A DNA stretch of 64,000 nt from an uncultured Bacteroidales bacterium (lineage in GTDB: Bacteria > Bacteroidota > Bacteroidia > Bacteroidales > UBA932). Each line of letters opens with the position of its first letter. The stretch's first letter is position 1. This document shows, piece by piece, positions 1 to 10,381 of this stretch. Below the pieces are notes generated by a model, which was not told the DNA's origin, did no database searches, and saw only the letters and a program-made list of their open reading frames with translations. The translations under genes and the position numbers were made by a program. The DNA lies in contig CALUPB010000001.1 of NCBI GenBank assembly GCA_944322585.1, positions 124,001-188,000 of the forward strand, read 5' to 3'.

Positions 1-1879
1 GGGTCCGGGACTTGCCGTTCTTCGTAAGTGTGATACCTTCTTCAGTAACCGTGGCATTCGTAATCGAAAGCATTCGCCATTCGAGTTCGCAGTCGAGATC
101 CGGAAGGGCGGTTATCTCATCCGTAACCACAAGGTCGGTTCCGTCTACCAGTTCTATGGTACGGGTCGCCCTGCTGACCTGACCTTTCATCGGACCCGTC
201 ATGTCCACTACAGCTCCCTGACGTCCGCCTGCATCAATCACCTCGTCTATGGTCGCGAAGCCGTCTACATAGAAATCGCTCGGATGAAGCTTGTCGGGAA
301 CGGAACCGTCATTGCTGTAGGATACTATCGTACTGTGGCAGAGATTGTTCACCCGGAAGGTATCCCACCTCAGGCCGGTCTGGGACGTATCTCCCGAACG
401 ACTCCCGGCTGCCTGAAGCGCGGCGAACCATGCCGAATAGGACGGACGCATGATGTCATCCGACCACCTTACGCCTTCCGCCTCGAAGACGAATGAGCCT
501 GCATCCATATGCCCGTGGGCAGTGCCGGAGGTCTTCCATGTATTGCAGTGCCCTGCCTTGATGCCCAGGAATACATCAGTTTCATCATAGTTCCAACCCC
601 TGCGGACCATCACCACAGGCATCTCCCCGGCTCCATGCCATATCTCTTCAGCAGGTGGGGACATGGTCCGGCTGTCGATGTCGAAGTCCCTCATCATCAC
701 TATCATTGCCGGAAGCAGCCGGTATTTCGTATCGGTCAGCTTCGTATCCGAATAGTTGCCTTCATCGAGCATACGTGCCTCGCAAAAGGCAAGAGTCGGA
801 TCATCTTGCATGGCCGCGAACCACCAGGAGGTCAGGAATGGGGAATCGGTCGTTCCTCCGCCGTCGCAGTACGAAAACTGAGTATTCATCGTGCCGTGGG
901 TATAGAGGGCATATTTTCCCGACTCCATGAACCCCGGAACCTCCATCAGTCCGGCCGTGTGTCCGAAGATATCCTGAAGACTGGTCAGGAAACACACCTC
1001 GAAACCCGTGCCGTATTCCCAATAGCCGCAGCCTTCTGCATAATTCCCGTCAGGGCTGTAGATGCCTTTCATCGCAATCTTGTTCTCTTCTACAGCCTTC
1101 TCTATCTGTTTGACGGATATTTCCTTGTCCTTCTCGTAAACGGCAAGGGACGCGCACGCGGCACCTCCGAGGATGATCGAATTCCAGTTGCCTATCGATG
1201 ACGACATGTCTTTGTTGTATACCGGTTTGATACCATTTCTGACCATAGCCTCGTGTGCCTGTATCCTGGTCTCCAGATCAAGATCATAATACAGCCAGTC
1301 GTAAGCAAGAGCCACCGCAAGCGAGACCTCCCCGACGGACAGCCCGTCCGGATTCCAGTGGCTCAGTCCGCATATCCTGTCAAGATCCGATCTGGCCTTG
1401 GCAAGGTATGCTTCCTGTCCTGTCATCCTGTACGCATAGGCACAGGAAAGAAGATTGTCAACAACCACATAATGATCCGACGGGCCTGTAAACTGCCTGT
1501 TATCGCTGACTATGCTTTCCGCGCGTGAAAGTACACCCCGGTGCAGCTTGTAAAGGGTAGGGTTGGAGAATCTGTCTGAAGTCACTTTGACCTTGAGAGC
1601 GGCAAAGCCCTCATCGTCTATCAGAAGCCTCGGATGTCCTGCCTCCGCCAGCAGGGAATAGTCGAAAGTTCCTGCCGGGTCAGGGGCAGGGTCATCCGCC
1701 TCCTCCTCGAAATCCGCCACCGGGTCGTCAATGTCATCGCCGCCCGTATCCCCTGTCTCTTCGCAATTCCCCTCATCCGTAATCTGTCCGTTGTCAGACT
1801 GGAGCCGTTCCCCTGCCGTGCATGAACAGACTGTCAGAAAAAGAAACGGGATAAATATCAGAATCCACATTTTTTTCAT
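1..1879 (-). CDS. Heparinase II/III-like lipoprotein, C-terminus cut by window edge
   Basis: Read on the minus strand from ATG 1879 (MKKMW); an in-frame ATG also lies at 1888. The frame stays open for about 626 codons to the window edge, so the C-terminus is missing. The N-terminus has a lipoprotein signal with the Cys in VCSCTAG, followed by an acidic linker of D, E and P. The first half contains the NWNS segment found in the alpha-toroid of heparinase II-type lyases. Further on, HGHMDAGSF resembles the HGH-D motif at the start of the heparinase II/III beta-sandwich. Family knowledge: such proteins are polysaccharide lyases acting on uronic-acid glycans such as glycosaminoglycans or alginate. 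It is the last visible gene of the PUL1 operon, which suggests depolymerisation of the imported glycan at the cell surface. The substrate cannot be read from the sequence. Confidence 0.8.
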   Translation of the reverse strand, partial: MKKMWILIFIPFLFLTVCSCTAGERLQSDNGQITDEGNCEETGDTGGDDIDDPVADFEEEADDPAPDPAGTFDYSLLAEAGHPRLLIDDEGFAALKVKVTSDRFSNPTLYKLHRGVLSRAESIVSDNRQFTGPSDHYVVVDNLLSCAYAYRMTGQEAYLAKARSDLDRICGLSHWNPDGLSVGEVSLAVALAYDWLYYDLDLETRIQAHEAMVRNGIKPVYNKDMSSSIGNWNSIILGGAACASLAVYEKDKEISVKQIEKAVEENKIAMKGIYSPDGNYAEGCGYWEYGTGFEVCFLTSLQDIFGHTAGLMEVPGFMESGKYALYTHGTMNTQFSYCDGGGTTDSPFLTSWWFAAMQDDPTLAFCEARMLDEGNYSDTKLTDTKYRLLPAMIVMMRDFDIDSRTMSPPAEEIWHGAGEMPVVMVRRGWNYDETDVFLGIKAGHCNTWKTSGTAHGHMDAGSFVFEAEGVRWSDDIMRPSYSAWFAALQAAGSRSGDTSQTGLRWDTFRVNNLCHSTIVSYSNDGSVPDKLHPSDFYVDGFATIDEVIDAGGRQGAVVDMTGPMKGQVSRATRTIELVDGTDLVVTDEITALPDLDCELEWRMLSITNATVTEEGITLTKNGKSRT

Positions 1880-1994
1880 CTTTACCATATCTTTTTACAT
1901 CAGATAAGGGTGAAATCTAAAAAATTTGGATTAAATTTAGAATTCACCCCATTATCAAGAATTACCTTCTCCGGCACTCAGTCAGGCAATGTCA

Positions 1995-4238
1995 TTACCT
2001 CCCGAGATCATCTTTCTGGCAGCGGACAGGCAGACAGTAGCACATGAACGTATCATGACGGGTATTGAAAATAGGGCCTGCCGACCAGTAAGTATATTCG
2101 AAAGACTGTCCTTTATAAGTATTCGAACTCATATCCGCATATGTGGCACCGTTGCCCCATGCATACATGAACCGCTTTTTGGTATCTCCCGCACGGCCTG
2201 TATCATAGGATGTGCCCTGGTTTGCCACATATCCAAGGAAAGGCCAGTAGTCATATTCTCCCGAAGGTGTCTTGTATGCCAGAGTACTGTAACCTACGGA
2301 ATAGAATGGAGAATCCGTCTTGACATACTCTCCTGTCTGTGTGTTGTGCGCACCGGAAACCTCCCATATCTCGGTGGCAGAGCCTATTGCATTGAATGAC
2401 CTTCCGTCAGGTATACGGTAGCCTTCAGGACACGGGTCATATACTGTCTTCGCACCTCCGCACTCAGGGTCATACCAGTCTGAAGTATTGTTGAAGCCTC
2501 CCCAAAGATCCCAACGGACATCACTTGCATACCACTTGGTACCGGCACCTACCCTTGATGAAGGATAGAACGTGGACTCTCCGGGAGCAGCAAAAGGTTC
2601 GGTCCTGTAATTTGCCCTGTATATATGCTCCAGACCGTTGGAACTTGCCCATGTGAAAGGGTCTTTTCTTCCCCACTGGAAGTAGGCTACCGCACTTGCG
2701 TCAAAATCACCCGCCTCTTCTGCAAGCCTGCTGCCATTACCCTGGCCGAGGAAACGATCCATCATAGCAAAGCCTCCATTGTACTCCATCGCCTTTGGCT
2801 CATCACCTTCCTTATATCCGACAATCATATATGACCATATGACATCATGGTTCTCGTCATACAGGGCGACCGTACCCCAGCGTCCGGTCGCTACAGTCTG
2901 ATCGAGCACATGTACCGTGATTGTATAGTCGGCGGATACAGGCAGATATGCAGGTTCACCTGTCGAACCGCCCGCCGAAATCATCTCGCCTTCAGCCGTG
3001 CCGTCAAGGCTCAGGAATTTTCTGATACCTGCACCCACACCGGGGTCTCCAAGTTCGGAAGGGGTAAGGAGCGAGTAGTATTTAGGTTCCCTTACCATAT
3101 TGAAGTCGCCCCTCGCCTTGACATCGATTGTCAACATTGTTGTCTGTCCCTCTGTTTCAGGACGCATAGCCATATAGGTATTCTGAGGACCGTAAGCCCA
3201 GAGCCTGATCAGGTCTCTTTTTTCGGAAGTCTCGTACCAAGGGAAAGCATTGTCTGCAGAAGTAATGTCGCCAAGGTCTATGGTGGTCAGGGAGCCTGCA
3301 GGGAAATTGCACTTTCTGTCAAACTTCATAGGGACTGTCTGCGTAGCACCGTCAGCATTGATGAATGTCACGGCAATGTACATATCTGCCGAAGAATAGT
3401 CTCCCGGGAGTACGGCAAGATATACCTCGCTCTTTTCCGGAGCGGTTGTAAAATCGTGGTCTGCCACATCGACACGTACAGACGCGCCTGTAGTCCCCTC
3501 GATCACAGAGAGCGTCCCTTCTATAGGATCTACTGCATATTCTCCTGTCAGGGCTGCATTGCCGCCCTTGTCGAAAAGCTGTACACCATGGAGCTGATAG
3601 CCTGCAAACTCTGAAGATGCAGCCTTTATGCAGATATATGCAAGGCTATGCCGGAGGGCGAATGTGGCTTTCTGCGATCCTGCCTTGACAGTAGCGACTC
3701 CGGTCGCGAACCCGTTGGCAAGGACTTTCCTGTCACCTACGGCATCCTGGACCTGCTCGGCTTTCACAGCGGAATGCAGACATCCGTCATCGACATTGAT
3801 CTCAATCCCGTCCATGTACGGATAATACACGACAAATGTCTCGTCAGAAGACTCAGGATATTCTATATGGATAATGTCCTCCGTCGGCTGGCCTCCTTCT
3901 TCCTCCGGCGGTATCGTGATGATCCTGTCCTGAGGGATGAAGATGCCGCGCGATGCACCGGCCGTAGTTTCATGGAGTATTGCCTGGATATTGTCGTTAT
4001 TGGTCTCTGTCTGGTCAAAAGAGAAGATACCGATGGCATCTCCGGCAGTCCATGTCAGGGTATGGATTCCGTCCTCAGCATCCTCGAACTGTATCTTGGT
4101 GGAGACGGAGAAATCACCTTCAAACACAAGCGTCTTCCGGCTTCCTTCCGGAGAAGACGGCTGCATCTCCTCCTTCATGCATGAAGAAAGCGATATGGTA
4201 GCTGTGAAAAGTATGGGAAATATTATATATTTTTTCAT
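1995..4238 (-). CDS. Surface lipoprotein: fimbrillin-like N-terminus, FISUMP-like C-terminus
   Basis: A 747-residue protein with a signal peptide ending in the lipobox LSSC (Cys20), so it is probably an outer-membrane lipoprotein. Residues about 35-330 resemble the fimbrillin-like beta domains of Bacteroidetes (a WTAGDAIGIFS-type segment). The last 230 residues, with YDPCPEGYRIPDGRSF, YWSAGP and a closing LPVRCQKDD, match the C-type-lectin-like FISUMP domain. It lies between the small lipoprotein at 4256 and the heparinase-like gene, in line with PUL1. Inference: a surface glycan-binding or adhesin-like protein that presents substrate to the SusCD pair. It has no catalytic motif that I recognise. 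Confidence 0.75.
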   Translation of the reverse strand: MKKYIIFPILFTATISLSSCMKEEMQPSSPEGSRKTLVFEGDFSVSTKIQFEDAEDGIHTLTWTAGDAIGIFSFDQTETNNDNIQAILHETTAGASRGIFIPQDRIITIPPEEEGGQPTEDIIHIEYPESSDETFVVYYPYMDGIEINVDDGCLHSAVKAEQVQDAVGDRKVLANGFATGVATVKAGSQKATFALRHSLAYICIKAASSEFAGYQLHGVQLFDKGGNAALTGEYAVDPIEGTLSVIEGTTGASVRVDVADHDFTTAPEKSEVYLAVLPGDYSSADMYIAVTFINADGATQTVPMKFDRKCNFPAGSLTTIDLGDITSADNAFPWYETSEKRDLIRLWAYGPQNTYMAMRPETEGQTTMLTIDVKARGDFNMVREPKYYSLLTPSELGDPGVGAGIRKFLSLDGTAEGEMISAGGSTGEPAYLPVSADYTITVHVLDQTVATGRWGTVALYDENHDVIWSYMIVGYKEGDEPKAMEYNGGFAMMDRFLGQGNGSRLAEEAGDFDASAVAYFQWGRKDPFTWASSNGLEHIYRANYRTEPFAAPGESTFYPSSRVGAGTKWYASDVRWDLWGGFNNTSDWYDPECGGAKTVYDPCPEGYRIPDGRSFNAIGSATEIWEVSGAHNTQTGEYVKTDSPFYSVGYSTLAYKTPSGEYDYWPFLGYVANQGTSYDTGRAGDTKKRFMYAWGNGATYADMSSNTYKGQSFEYTYWSAGPIFNTRHDTFMCYCLPVRCQKDDLGR

Positions 4239-4255
4239 AATTCTCGTTTTAATGG

Positions 4256-4741
4256 CTATTCAAGTACATTCTCTGTAAGGCTTCCGGCATCACTCGGATC
4301 TCCCACGGCATCCTCCGCAAGGGAAGCAAGATCTTTTGTCGTGAATGTCGCTGTAGCATAGCCGAATATGTCCATATTGGCATCGAATGCCACGACTCCT
4401 GTAAAATAGGCCGTCTCGGGATTGAGATCCCTCAGGACAGCATGATAAGGAAGATCTATAGCCACTCCGTTGCTTGAGATATAGTTCCTGACCGCTTCGG
4501 CATTGTCAAGACTTCCGATCTCTTCAAGGACATCAGCCTGCGGGACAGGAGATACCATACGTACAAGTGTCGGGGTATCGCCTTCTCCGGCAATATCCAT
4601 AACTGCATTCACGGCAGTCACATCCGTCACATCGACAGAAAGACCGATTGTCAGGGACGGGCCGGACTGCTTCTTGCAGGAAACTGCCGCCATAAGGGCT
4701 GCGGCTCCCGCCAGGATTAGTAATAATCTGATTCTTTTCAT
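4256..4741 (-). CDS. Small lipoprotein of PUL1, function unknown
   Basis: A 161-residue protein with a clear lipoprotein signal (MKRIRLLLIL, then a lipobox at AVSCKK, Cys22). The mature part has Thr/Val-rich strands, and LRDLNPETAYFTGVVAFD resembles the strand-turn signature of fibronectin type III-like domains. It is 17 bp upstream of the FISUMP lipoprotein and about 50 bp downstream of susD, so it is almost certainly cotranscribed. Position suggests a small SusE/F-type accessory surface protein. I recognise no named family. Confidence 0.7.
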   Translation of the reverse strand: MKRIRLLLILAGAAALMAAVSCKKQSGPSLTIGLSVDVTDVTAVNAVMDIAGEGDTPTLVRMVSPVPQADVLEEIGSLDNAEAVRNYISSNGVAIDLPYHAVLRDLNPETAYFTGVVAFDANMDIFGYATATFTTKDLASLAEDAVGDPSDAGSLTENVLE

Positions 4742-4788
4742 TGTTATTAGTATTAATAAAGTGGATTACAATTCATTCACGCATGCAA

Positions 4789-6537
4789 TCATTCCCAGTT
4801 CGGATTCTGCCTGTACAGAGGCATCAGGTCAAGTTCGCGCTGAGGTATCGGCTGAAGTTCATGTCTGCCCTTCTGGGTATATTGTGCCGGGAGATAATAA
4901 GTGGTTGCCTGGTCCATCAGATCGTCAAGATCGAAAGCCGCCTGTTGTATGCTCTCGTAATAGATTCCCCAACGGATAAGATCCTGCTTCCTCTGTCCTT
5001 CGAAACACAGTTCGTATGCCCTCTCGTCCCTTACAGCCTGACGGAATTCCTCCTGGGACATTCCTTCGTCAAGGTCGGCAACTGTCGGCTCCGTCGAATT
5101 GATGTCCAGTCCGTATCCGCGTCTGCGGACCATATTTACCGCCGCGTATGCTTCCGGGGTCGGTCCCGAAATCTCGTTCACAGCCTCCGCATACATCAGG
5201 AGCACATCAGAATAACGGAGAATGTACCAATGTGCATTGGACATGTTGCCGTCCGAAAGCTGGTCACCAGGAGCCTGATACTTTGTAAGATCCCACTTGG
5301 CGACATAGAGCCCGTCCCTGAACCTGTCTATATCCCCTGACATGGCACCCGGCTGGAGGGATGCCAGAAATTCGACCTTATGCCCGTAATTGGCATAGTA
5401 CACCTTTTTCATTCCGTCGATGCCGGATTCTTCATACCATCTGGTGCCTTCATCATTCAGCCCTGTCCCGTCAGTACCTTCATAATAATAGTCCGCCACA
5501 CTAAGACCGAAACGGCGATCCTGCTCCGGATCCGGCCATTTCGCCGCAAATGATGCCAGCGCCCTGTATCTTGCATCCACCCTTACCAGCGGGGAAGTAT
5601 TGGTCACGACATACACACCGTTCCATTTGCCTATGTATCCGCTGCAGTTGTTCGAACCTGAACTGGAGATGGACTGGGAGTAGAAACTGATCTCGAACAG
5701 GCTCTCGGTCGGATCCCAGACAGAATTGCAGGCATTGTTCCACAACTGTTCGTAGTCTGCCACAAGTCCATGGTAACCGGAATCCATTATTTCCTCGCAC
5801 GCTGCCTTGGCATCCGCCCATTTCGACGTGTCCTGCATAGGATAGCCGGCCCATGTCACATATACCCGTGCCAGAAGTCCGAGTGCGCCGGCTTTGGAAA
5901 TCATGAAACTGTTGTCCGTCCTGATGTCATCGGCCTTTGCCCACGGGAGCACCTCCGCAGCCTCTTTAAGCTCGGTCTCTATGAATTCATATATTTTCAG
6001 CGGCTGTTCCTGTGTGTATGAAGAAGCATGCTGAAGAGACTGTTCTGCTGTGGTGATCAGTGAGATGTTCTCCCAGTTGCGCACCAGTTCGAAATACATA
6101 AGGGCTCTGATAACCCTTGCCTCCGCAATATAGACATCCACTGCAGGCAGCTGGTCTTCCGGAATGCGTGGTCTTGCCTCCTCCACCTTTTCAAGGAAGT
6201 CATTGACATCGTATATTGTGCTGTATGCCTGTCTCCAGGTATTCTGTACCCAGGAGTTGGTCGGAGTATGGGCATTGCAGCAGAAATCCCTGTTGTTCAC
6301 AAGAGTATTGCCGTCAACCTTGGCAATGTCTGTCGGCAGGTCATACACTATCGACAGCCTGTGCCCGTAGAGGTCGAGGTTGCACAGATCACGGTACAGT
6401 CCGAACAGCACATTCCTTGCGGAAGCCGCATCCGTGATATAGGTATCTTCATCTATGTAAGTATACAGGTTCTCGTCAAGATTGCATGAAGGAAGCAGCA
6501 TCAAGAGCGCAAGAACCGCTATTATTCCTTTTTTCAT
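4789..6537 (-). CDS. SusD/RagB family glycan-binding lipoprotein (PUL1)
   Basis: A 582-residue lipoprotein (lipobox LPSC, Cys18). It has the SusD pattern: an N-terminal TPR-like region beginning SARNVLFGLYRDL, an internal AKAACEEIMDSGYHG repeat helix, and the C-terminal hallmarks RDERAYELCFEGQRKQDLIRWG. SusD proteins sit on the outer membrane as the lid of the SusC channel and bind the oligosaccharide before TonB-dependent import. It starts 58 bp after the SusC stop, the normal order. At 582 residues it is of usual length for the family. Ligand unknown; the neighbouring heparinase-like gene suggests an acidic glycan (inference). Confidence 0.93.
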   Translation of the reverse strand: MKKGIIAVLALLMLLPSCNLDENLYTYIDEDTYITDAASARNVLFGLYRDLCNLDLYGHRLSIVYDLPTDIAKVDGNTLVNNRDFCCNAHTPTNSWVQNTWRQAYSTIYDVNDFLEKVEEARPRIPEDQLPAVDVYIAEARVIRALMYFELVRNWENISLITTAEQSLQHASSYTQEQPLKIYEFIETELKEAAEVLPWAKADDIRTDNSFMISKAGALGLLARVYVTWAGYPMQDTSKWADAKAACEEIMDSGYHGLVADYEQLWNNACNSVWDPTESLFEISFYSQSISSSGSNNCSGYIGKWNGVYVVTNTSPLVRVDARYRALASFAAKWPDPEQDRRFGLSVADYYYEGTDGTGLNDEGTRWYEESGIDGMKKVYYANYGHKVEFLASLQPGAMSGDIDRFRDGLYVAKWDLTKYQAPGDQLSDGNMSNAHWYILRYSDVLLMYAEAVNEISGPTPEAYAAVNMVRRRGYGLDINSTEPTVADLDEGMSQEEFRQAVRDERAYELCFEGQRKQDLIRWGIYYESIQQAAFDLDDLMDQATTYYLPAQYTQKGRHELQPIPQRELDLMPLYRQNPNWE

Positions 6538-6595
6538 AAATTCATAAATGATAATCTTAATCTTTTTGTCAAAACAGTCCGGAGGTAAGTCACTG

Positions 6596-9500
6596 TCAGA
6601 AAGTCAGTTCCAGACCTATCGTATATACCCGGCTCTTTGGATAGGCGCAATAGTCGAGTCCGGGCATCAGGGGGCTGCTCTTTCCATTCACTTCAGGGTC
6701 ATATCCGCTGTATTTCGTGAGACAGAAAAGGTTGCTGCCTGTCAGATAAAGCCTGAGCTTGCTTATCTTTGTCTTGTTTATCCACCTGTCCGGGAACGAA
6801 TAGCCTACCGTAAGGTTTTTCAGACGCAGGAACGAGCCATCCTCGATAAACCGTGAATAGATGTCGTGCATCTCCATTCCGGTCACGGATGGGACTGAAT
6901 TGGAGGCGTGGTACGGAGTCCATCTGTCCAGCACCTCCGCCTGCATGTTGAGTCCGTTATCCGTAGTCTTGGTCGTCATGAATCTTGTAGTATTATAGAC
7001 ATCGTTTCCGTAGGAGAACTGCAGCAGGAAAGACAGGTCGAACCCGTAGATATGGAACGTATTGGTGATACCTCCATACCAGTCGGGATAACCGTTGCCG
7101 ATAACGGTACGGTCATCAGGAGTGATGACACCGTCTCCCGCATCAGGGACACCGTCCCCGTCAGTATCTACCGTAGGCATATCCTTGTATTTCACGAATC
7201 CCGGAACGAGATTGTCCGCATTCGCGATATGCGACCTGTTGTCGACCACCCCGTCTTTCAGGGTAAGAGAAAGATCCGGTGATATGACAAAATCAGAATA
7301 CTGGTACACTCCGTCGAAGACATAGCCGTACATATTGCCGAGAGGCTGCCCCACGATGGCTATGTAGTCATAGTTGGTATTGTTGGAGTCAAAGCCGGTC
7401 CTCGCAAGCATATAGTCCGTACCGTCAAGCAGGGACACGAGGGTGTTCTTGATGAACGATATGTTCAGGTCAGTAGACCATGAGAAATTCTTCCTGTTGA
7501 TATTTATGGAACTGATGCTTATCTCCAGACCCCGGTTGCGGATTTTCCCGATATTCTGCCACTGCGACTCCCAGCCGGAGACATAGGCGAGATTCTGCTG
7601 GAGCAGCAGATCCTTGGTATCTTTCTGGAAAGCGTCGACAGTGAGATTGAGCCTGCCGTCGAACACGGAGAAATCCACTCCGAGATTGACAGTGGTCGCG
7701 CCCTCCCATGTAAGGTCCGGATTTGCCAGCTGGTTCGGAGTCAGGGCGGTCACCGAAGAAGTGCCCCAACCGAACTTGCCCACGGCATATATGTCACTGG
7801 TAAGATAATTCGATATGCGGTCATTTCCGACAGTGCCGTATCCCACTCTCAGCTTAAGGTTATCTATCCATGGCACATCCTTCAGCCACGACTCGTTGGA
7901 AAGGGTCCATGCCGCAGCGAATGACGGGAAGATACCCCAGCGGTTTCCGGGGGCGAACACGGACGAGCCGTCGGCACGCAGAGTCGCTGTAAGCATATAT
8001 CTGTCATCATAGCTGTAGAATACCCTTGCGAAGAATGACAGGCGTTTCTTGTCGGTACGCGATGTCTCCACAAGACTCGGCTCCCCGGCACTGAGCTTGT
8101 CCACTCCAAGGATATCCTCAGAAAACTCCTTGGCCTGACCGCGGAGGTACTCCGAACCGCTCATCTGATACTCTTGTCCCGCCATTGCGGTCAATCTGTG
8201 TTTCCGGGCGAAAGTCCTGTCGTATGTAAGGACGTTGTTCACTGACCAGCGGTTTGCAAGTGTCATGGTCGACTGTCCGTAAGGTCCGCCCGAACGTGCC
8301 GCATATTCGCTGCCCTCATAATAGAAATAGTCGTTCCTTGAAAAAGACTGGTTATAGCTGCCTGACGTCTTGAAAGTAAGTCCTTCAATAATCTTGAAAG
8401 TCAATGACGCATTCGCGACCCAGGTATTGGTCTTGTTTTGTATGTCAGATGTTCTGGTAGTGACCAGGGGGTTGTAGTGATTGTTGTAGCTGTTGTCCAC
8501 TCCAGGGTCTGCAGAAGAAGTGAGAAGCTCCTCGTCAGTCACATTCAGTCCTCCCGTAGGTCTGTAGGCTATGATGTTGCGGAGCACCCAGCCTCCGGTA
8601 CCGAGACCGTACTTGTTCTGGTTCGTGTAACTCATATTGAGATCGAGGTCGAGCCATTTCCATATCTTCTGGTTGAGCTTGACACGGGCGGAGTTCTTGA
8701 CATAACCGCTGTTAAGGAAGATACCGTCCTCATCATAATGGGAGAACGACACGAAATATTTAGTCATATCCGTACCTCCGGAGAGGCTGACATCGTGGTT
8801 CTGAGACCATGTATTGCGGAATGCCTCATCCTGCCAGTTAATCCCCTCGAGACCTATATAATCGTCAAGACTCTGGTATCTGTAAGGTACTCCATCGGCA
8901 TCAGTACCCTGCATGTAATAATTCGGGATATTCGAAGGATTCCTCTCACCCTGGAGTTTCACGAATTCATACGGCCCGAGCACATCCAGCCTCTTTGAAA
9001 GCTCCCTGAAACTGGCGGAGCCGCTGTACGAAACCGTAGCCTTGGCTGTGCGTCCGGACTTGGTAGTCACCAGCACGACACCGTTGGCCGCCCTCGCCCC
9101 GTAAATTGCGGCTGCCGAGGCATCCTTCAGGATCTCTATCGACTGGATGTCCTGATTCGCGATATAGTCAATGTTGTCCACCTCGAACCCATCCACGATA
9201 TAAAGAGGCGAAGAGTCACCGTTAACGGTACCGACACCCCTGATCAGCACATTATAGCCCGAACCCGGAGTACCGTCAGCAGAGGTGATATTCACACCGG
9301 CTATCTGGCCTCCGAGCGCCTCCAGTACATTGCCCGTCTTGAAATTCTCTATATCTTCAGCGGATACGGATGATACAGAACCCGTCAGGTCACTTCTTTT
9401 CATAGTACCGTAACCTACCACGACAGCCTCGTCTATGAACTTGCTGTCCTCCTCCATCCTCACGTCTATCACGCCCCTGCCGGACACACTCTCCTTAACC

Positions 9501-9748
9501 TGTCTGAATCCCATATAGTCATAGAGGAGGACCGCCGTATCAGGCACCTTTATCAGATAGGTACCGTCAACATCCGTCACGACACCGTTCATAGTACCCT
9601 CCTCTATCACTGACACACCGACCAGAGGCTCACCGTTATTGTCAGTAACGGTTCCCCTTACTTCCGCAACTGTCTGCGCGGACAATGTTCCGGCAGCACC
9701 GAATGCCAGCATCCAGATGACATTGGCAATAGCAATCACCCTCCTCAT
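6596..9748 (-). CDS. SusC/RagA TonB-linked outer-membrane transporter (PUL1)
   Basis: About 1050 residues. The ATG at 9748 is preferred to the in-frame GTG at 9751 because its A is also the last base of the upstream gene's TGA, an arrangement typical of translational coupling. A signal peptide ends near SAQ. A carboxypeptidase-like domain follows (VRGTVTDNNGEPLVGVSV), then the TonB-box and plug region (EAVVVGYGTMKRSDLTGSV; LYIVDG; EILKDASAAAIYGARAANGVV) and a long beta-barrel ending in an aromatic residue (LELTF). It imports oligosaccharides with the SusD encoded next. It lacks an N-terminal STN domain, unlike the SusC of PUL2, so PUL1 is probably not controlled by direct transmembrane sigma/anti-sigma signalling. 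Confidence 0.95.
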   Translation of the reverse strand: MRRVIAIANVIWMLAFGAAGTLSAQTVAEVRGTVTDNNGEPLVGVSVIEEGTMNGVVTDVDGTYLIKVPDTAVLLYDYMGFRQVKESVSGRGVIDVRMEEDSKFIDEAVVVGYGTMKRSDLTGSVSSVSAEDIENFKTGNVLEALGGQIAGVNITSADGTPGSGYNVLIRGVGTVNGDSSPLYIVDGFEVDNIDYIANQDIQSIEILKDASAAAIYGARAANGVVLVTTKSGRTAKATVSYSGSASFRELSKRLDVLGPYEFVKLQGERNPSNIPNYYMQGTDADGVPYRYQSLDDYIGLEGINWQDEAFRNTWSQNHDVSLSGGTDMTKYFVSFSHYDEDGIFLNSGYVKNSARVKLNQKIWKWLDLDLNMSYTNQNKYGLGTGGWVLRNIIAYRPTGGLNVTDEELLTSSADPGVDNSYNNHYNPLVTTRTSDIQNKTNTWVANASLTFKIIEGLTFKTSGSYNQSFSRNDYFYYEGSEYAARSGGPYGQSTMTLANRWSVNNVLTYDRTFARKHRLTAMAGQEYQMSGSEYLRGQAKEFSEDILGVDKLSAGEPSLVETSRTDKKRLSFFARVFYSYDDRYMLTATLRADGSSVFAPGNRWGIFPSFAAAWTLSNESWLKDVPWIDNLKLRVGYGTVGNDRISNYLTSDIYAVGKFGWGTSSVTALTPNQLANPDLTWEGATTVNLGVDFSVFDGRLNLTVDAFQKDTKDLLLQQNLAYVSGWESQWQNIGKIRNRGLEISISSININRKNFSWSTDLNISFIKNTLVSLLDGTDYMLARTGFDSNNTNYDYIAIVGQPLGNMYGYVFDGVYQYSDFVISPDLSLTLKDGVVDNRSHIANADNLVPGFVKYKDMPTVDTDGDGVPDAGDGVITPDDRTVIGNGYPDWYGGITNTFHIYGFDLSFLLQFSYGNDVYNTTRFMTTKTTDNGLNMQAEVLDRWTPYHASNSVPSVTGMEMHDIYSRFIEDGSFLRLKNLTVGYSFPDRWINKTKISKLRLYLTGSNLFCLTKYSGYDPEVNGKSSPLMPGLDYCAYPKSRVYTIGLELTF

Positions 9749-10155
9749 CACAATGAAAGTATTTCAACGGTTATCATACCCGGATAATCATACGCCTTTC
9801 CGCCCGAGGTGCAGGAAAGACTCACGACATATTTCCCGGGATCCATGTCTGTAGTGTTCTGGACCATGAACGTGCCCGTCTGGCGGTCTATATAGAAACT
9901 GTCCTCTTCAGTAAGCTCCCCGTCGATTTTCGGGTCATAGAATATCTTCCCGTCACGGGTGACGGAATATATCCGGAAGTCGGATGGCGTTTCCCCGATG
10001 TAGGAAGGAGTTATGCTGACTTCATCCCCCGGATACATATTGCCTATATCGTAATAATACAGGGCAAACTCGGTTCTGTCCGTAACCGGAGGCGTACATG
10101 ACGCCCCCCATAGCAGAACCGCAGAAAAGCATAGCAGTTTAATGATTGTTTTCAT
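9748..10155 (-). CDS. Small Ig-like surface lipoprotein preceding SusC
   Basis: A 135-residue protein with a lipoprotein signal and the lipobox GASC (Cys20). The mature part is a single beta domain: a GDEVSITPSYIGE segment, then FYIDRQTGTFMV and GKYVVSLSC, which recall the cadherin/Ig-like repeats of DUF4958-type glycan-binding proteins. It is the first recognised gene of PUL1, and its TGA overlaps the susC ATG by one base, so the two are probably translationally coupled. A lipoprotein ahead of susC reverses the common susC-susD-lipoprotein order. Role unknown; probably glycan binding at the surface. Confidence 0.75.
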   Translation of the reverse strand: MKTIIKLLCFSAVLLWGASCTPPVTDRTEFALYYYDIGNMYPGDEVSITPSYIGETPSDFRIYSVTRDGKIFYDPKIDGELTEEDSFYIDRQTGTFMVQNTTDMDPGKYVVSLSCTSGGKAYDYPGMITVEILSL

Positions 10156-10381
10156 CTATGTGTTTGTTATTGTTTGTTATCAGTTTTAACAGCCCCCGTA
10201 CATCACCATACGCCATCTGTGGCAGCATCGTCAGCTACACTTCTTCTCCATGTGACAGGCCAGGAGAGGGATTTGCGGGCTTCCGGTGACGTATACCATC
10301 GGATGACCGCACATTTCCAGGCAGACGGTGGGGCGATATGCGCAGTGAGGATGCCTCTGGAACAGTATATCGGACAGTGCC

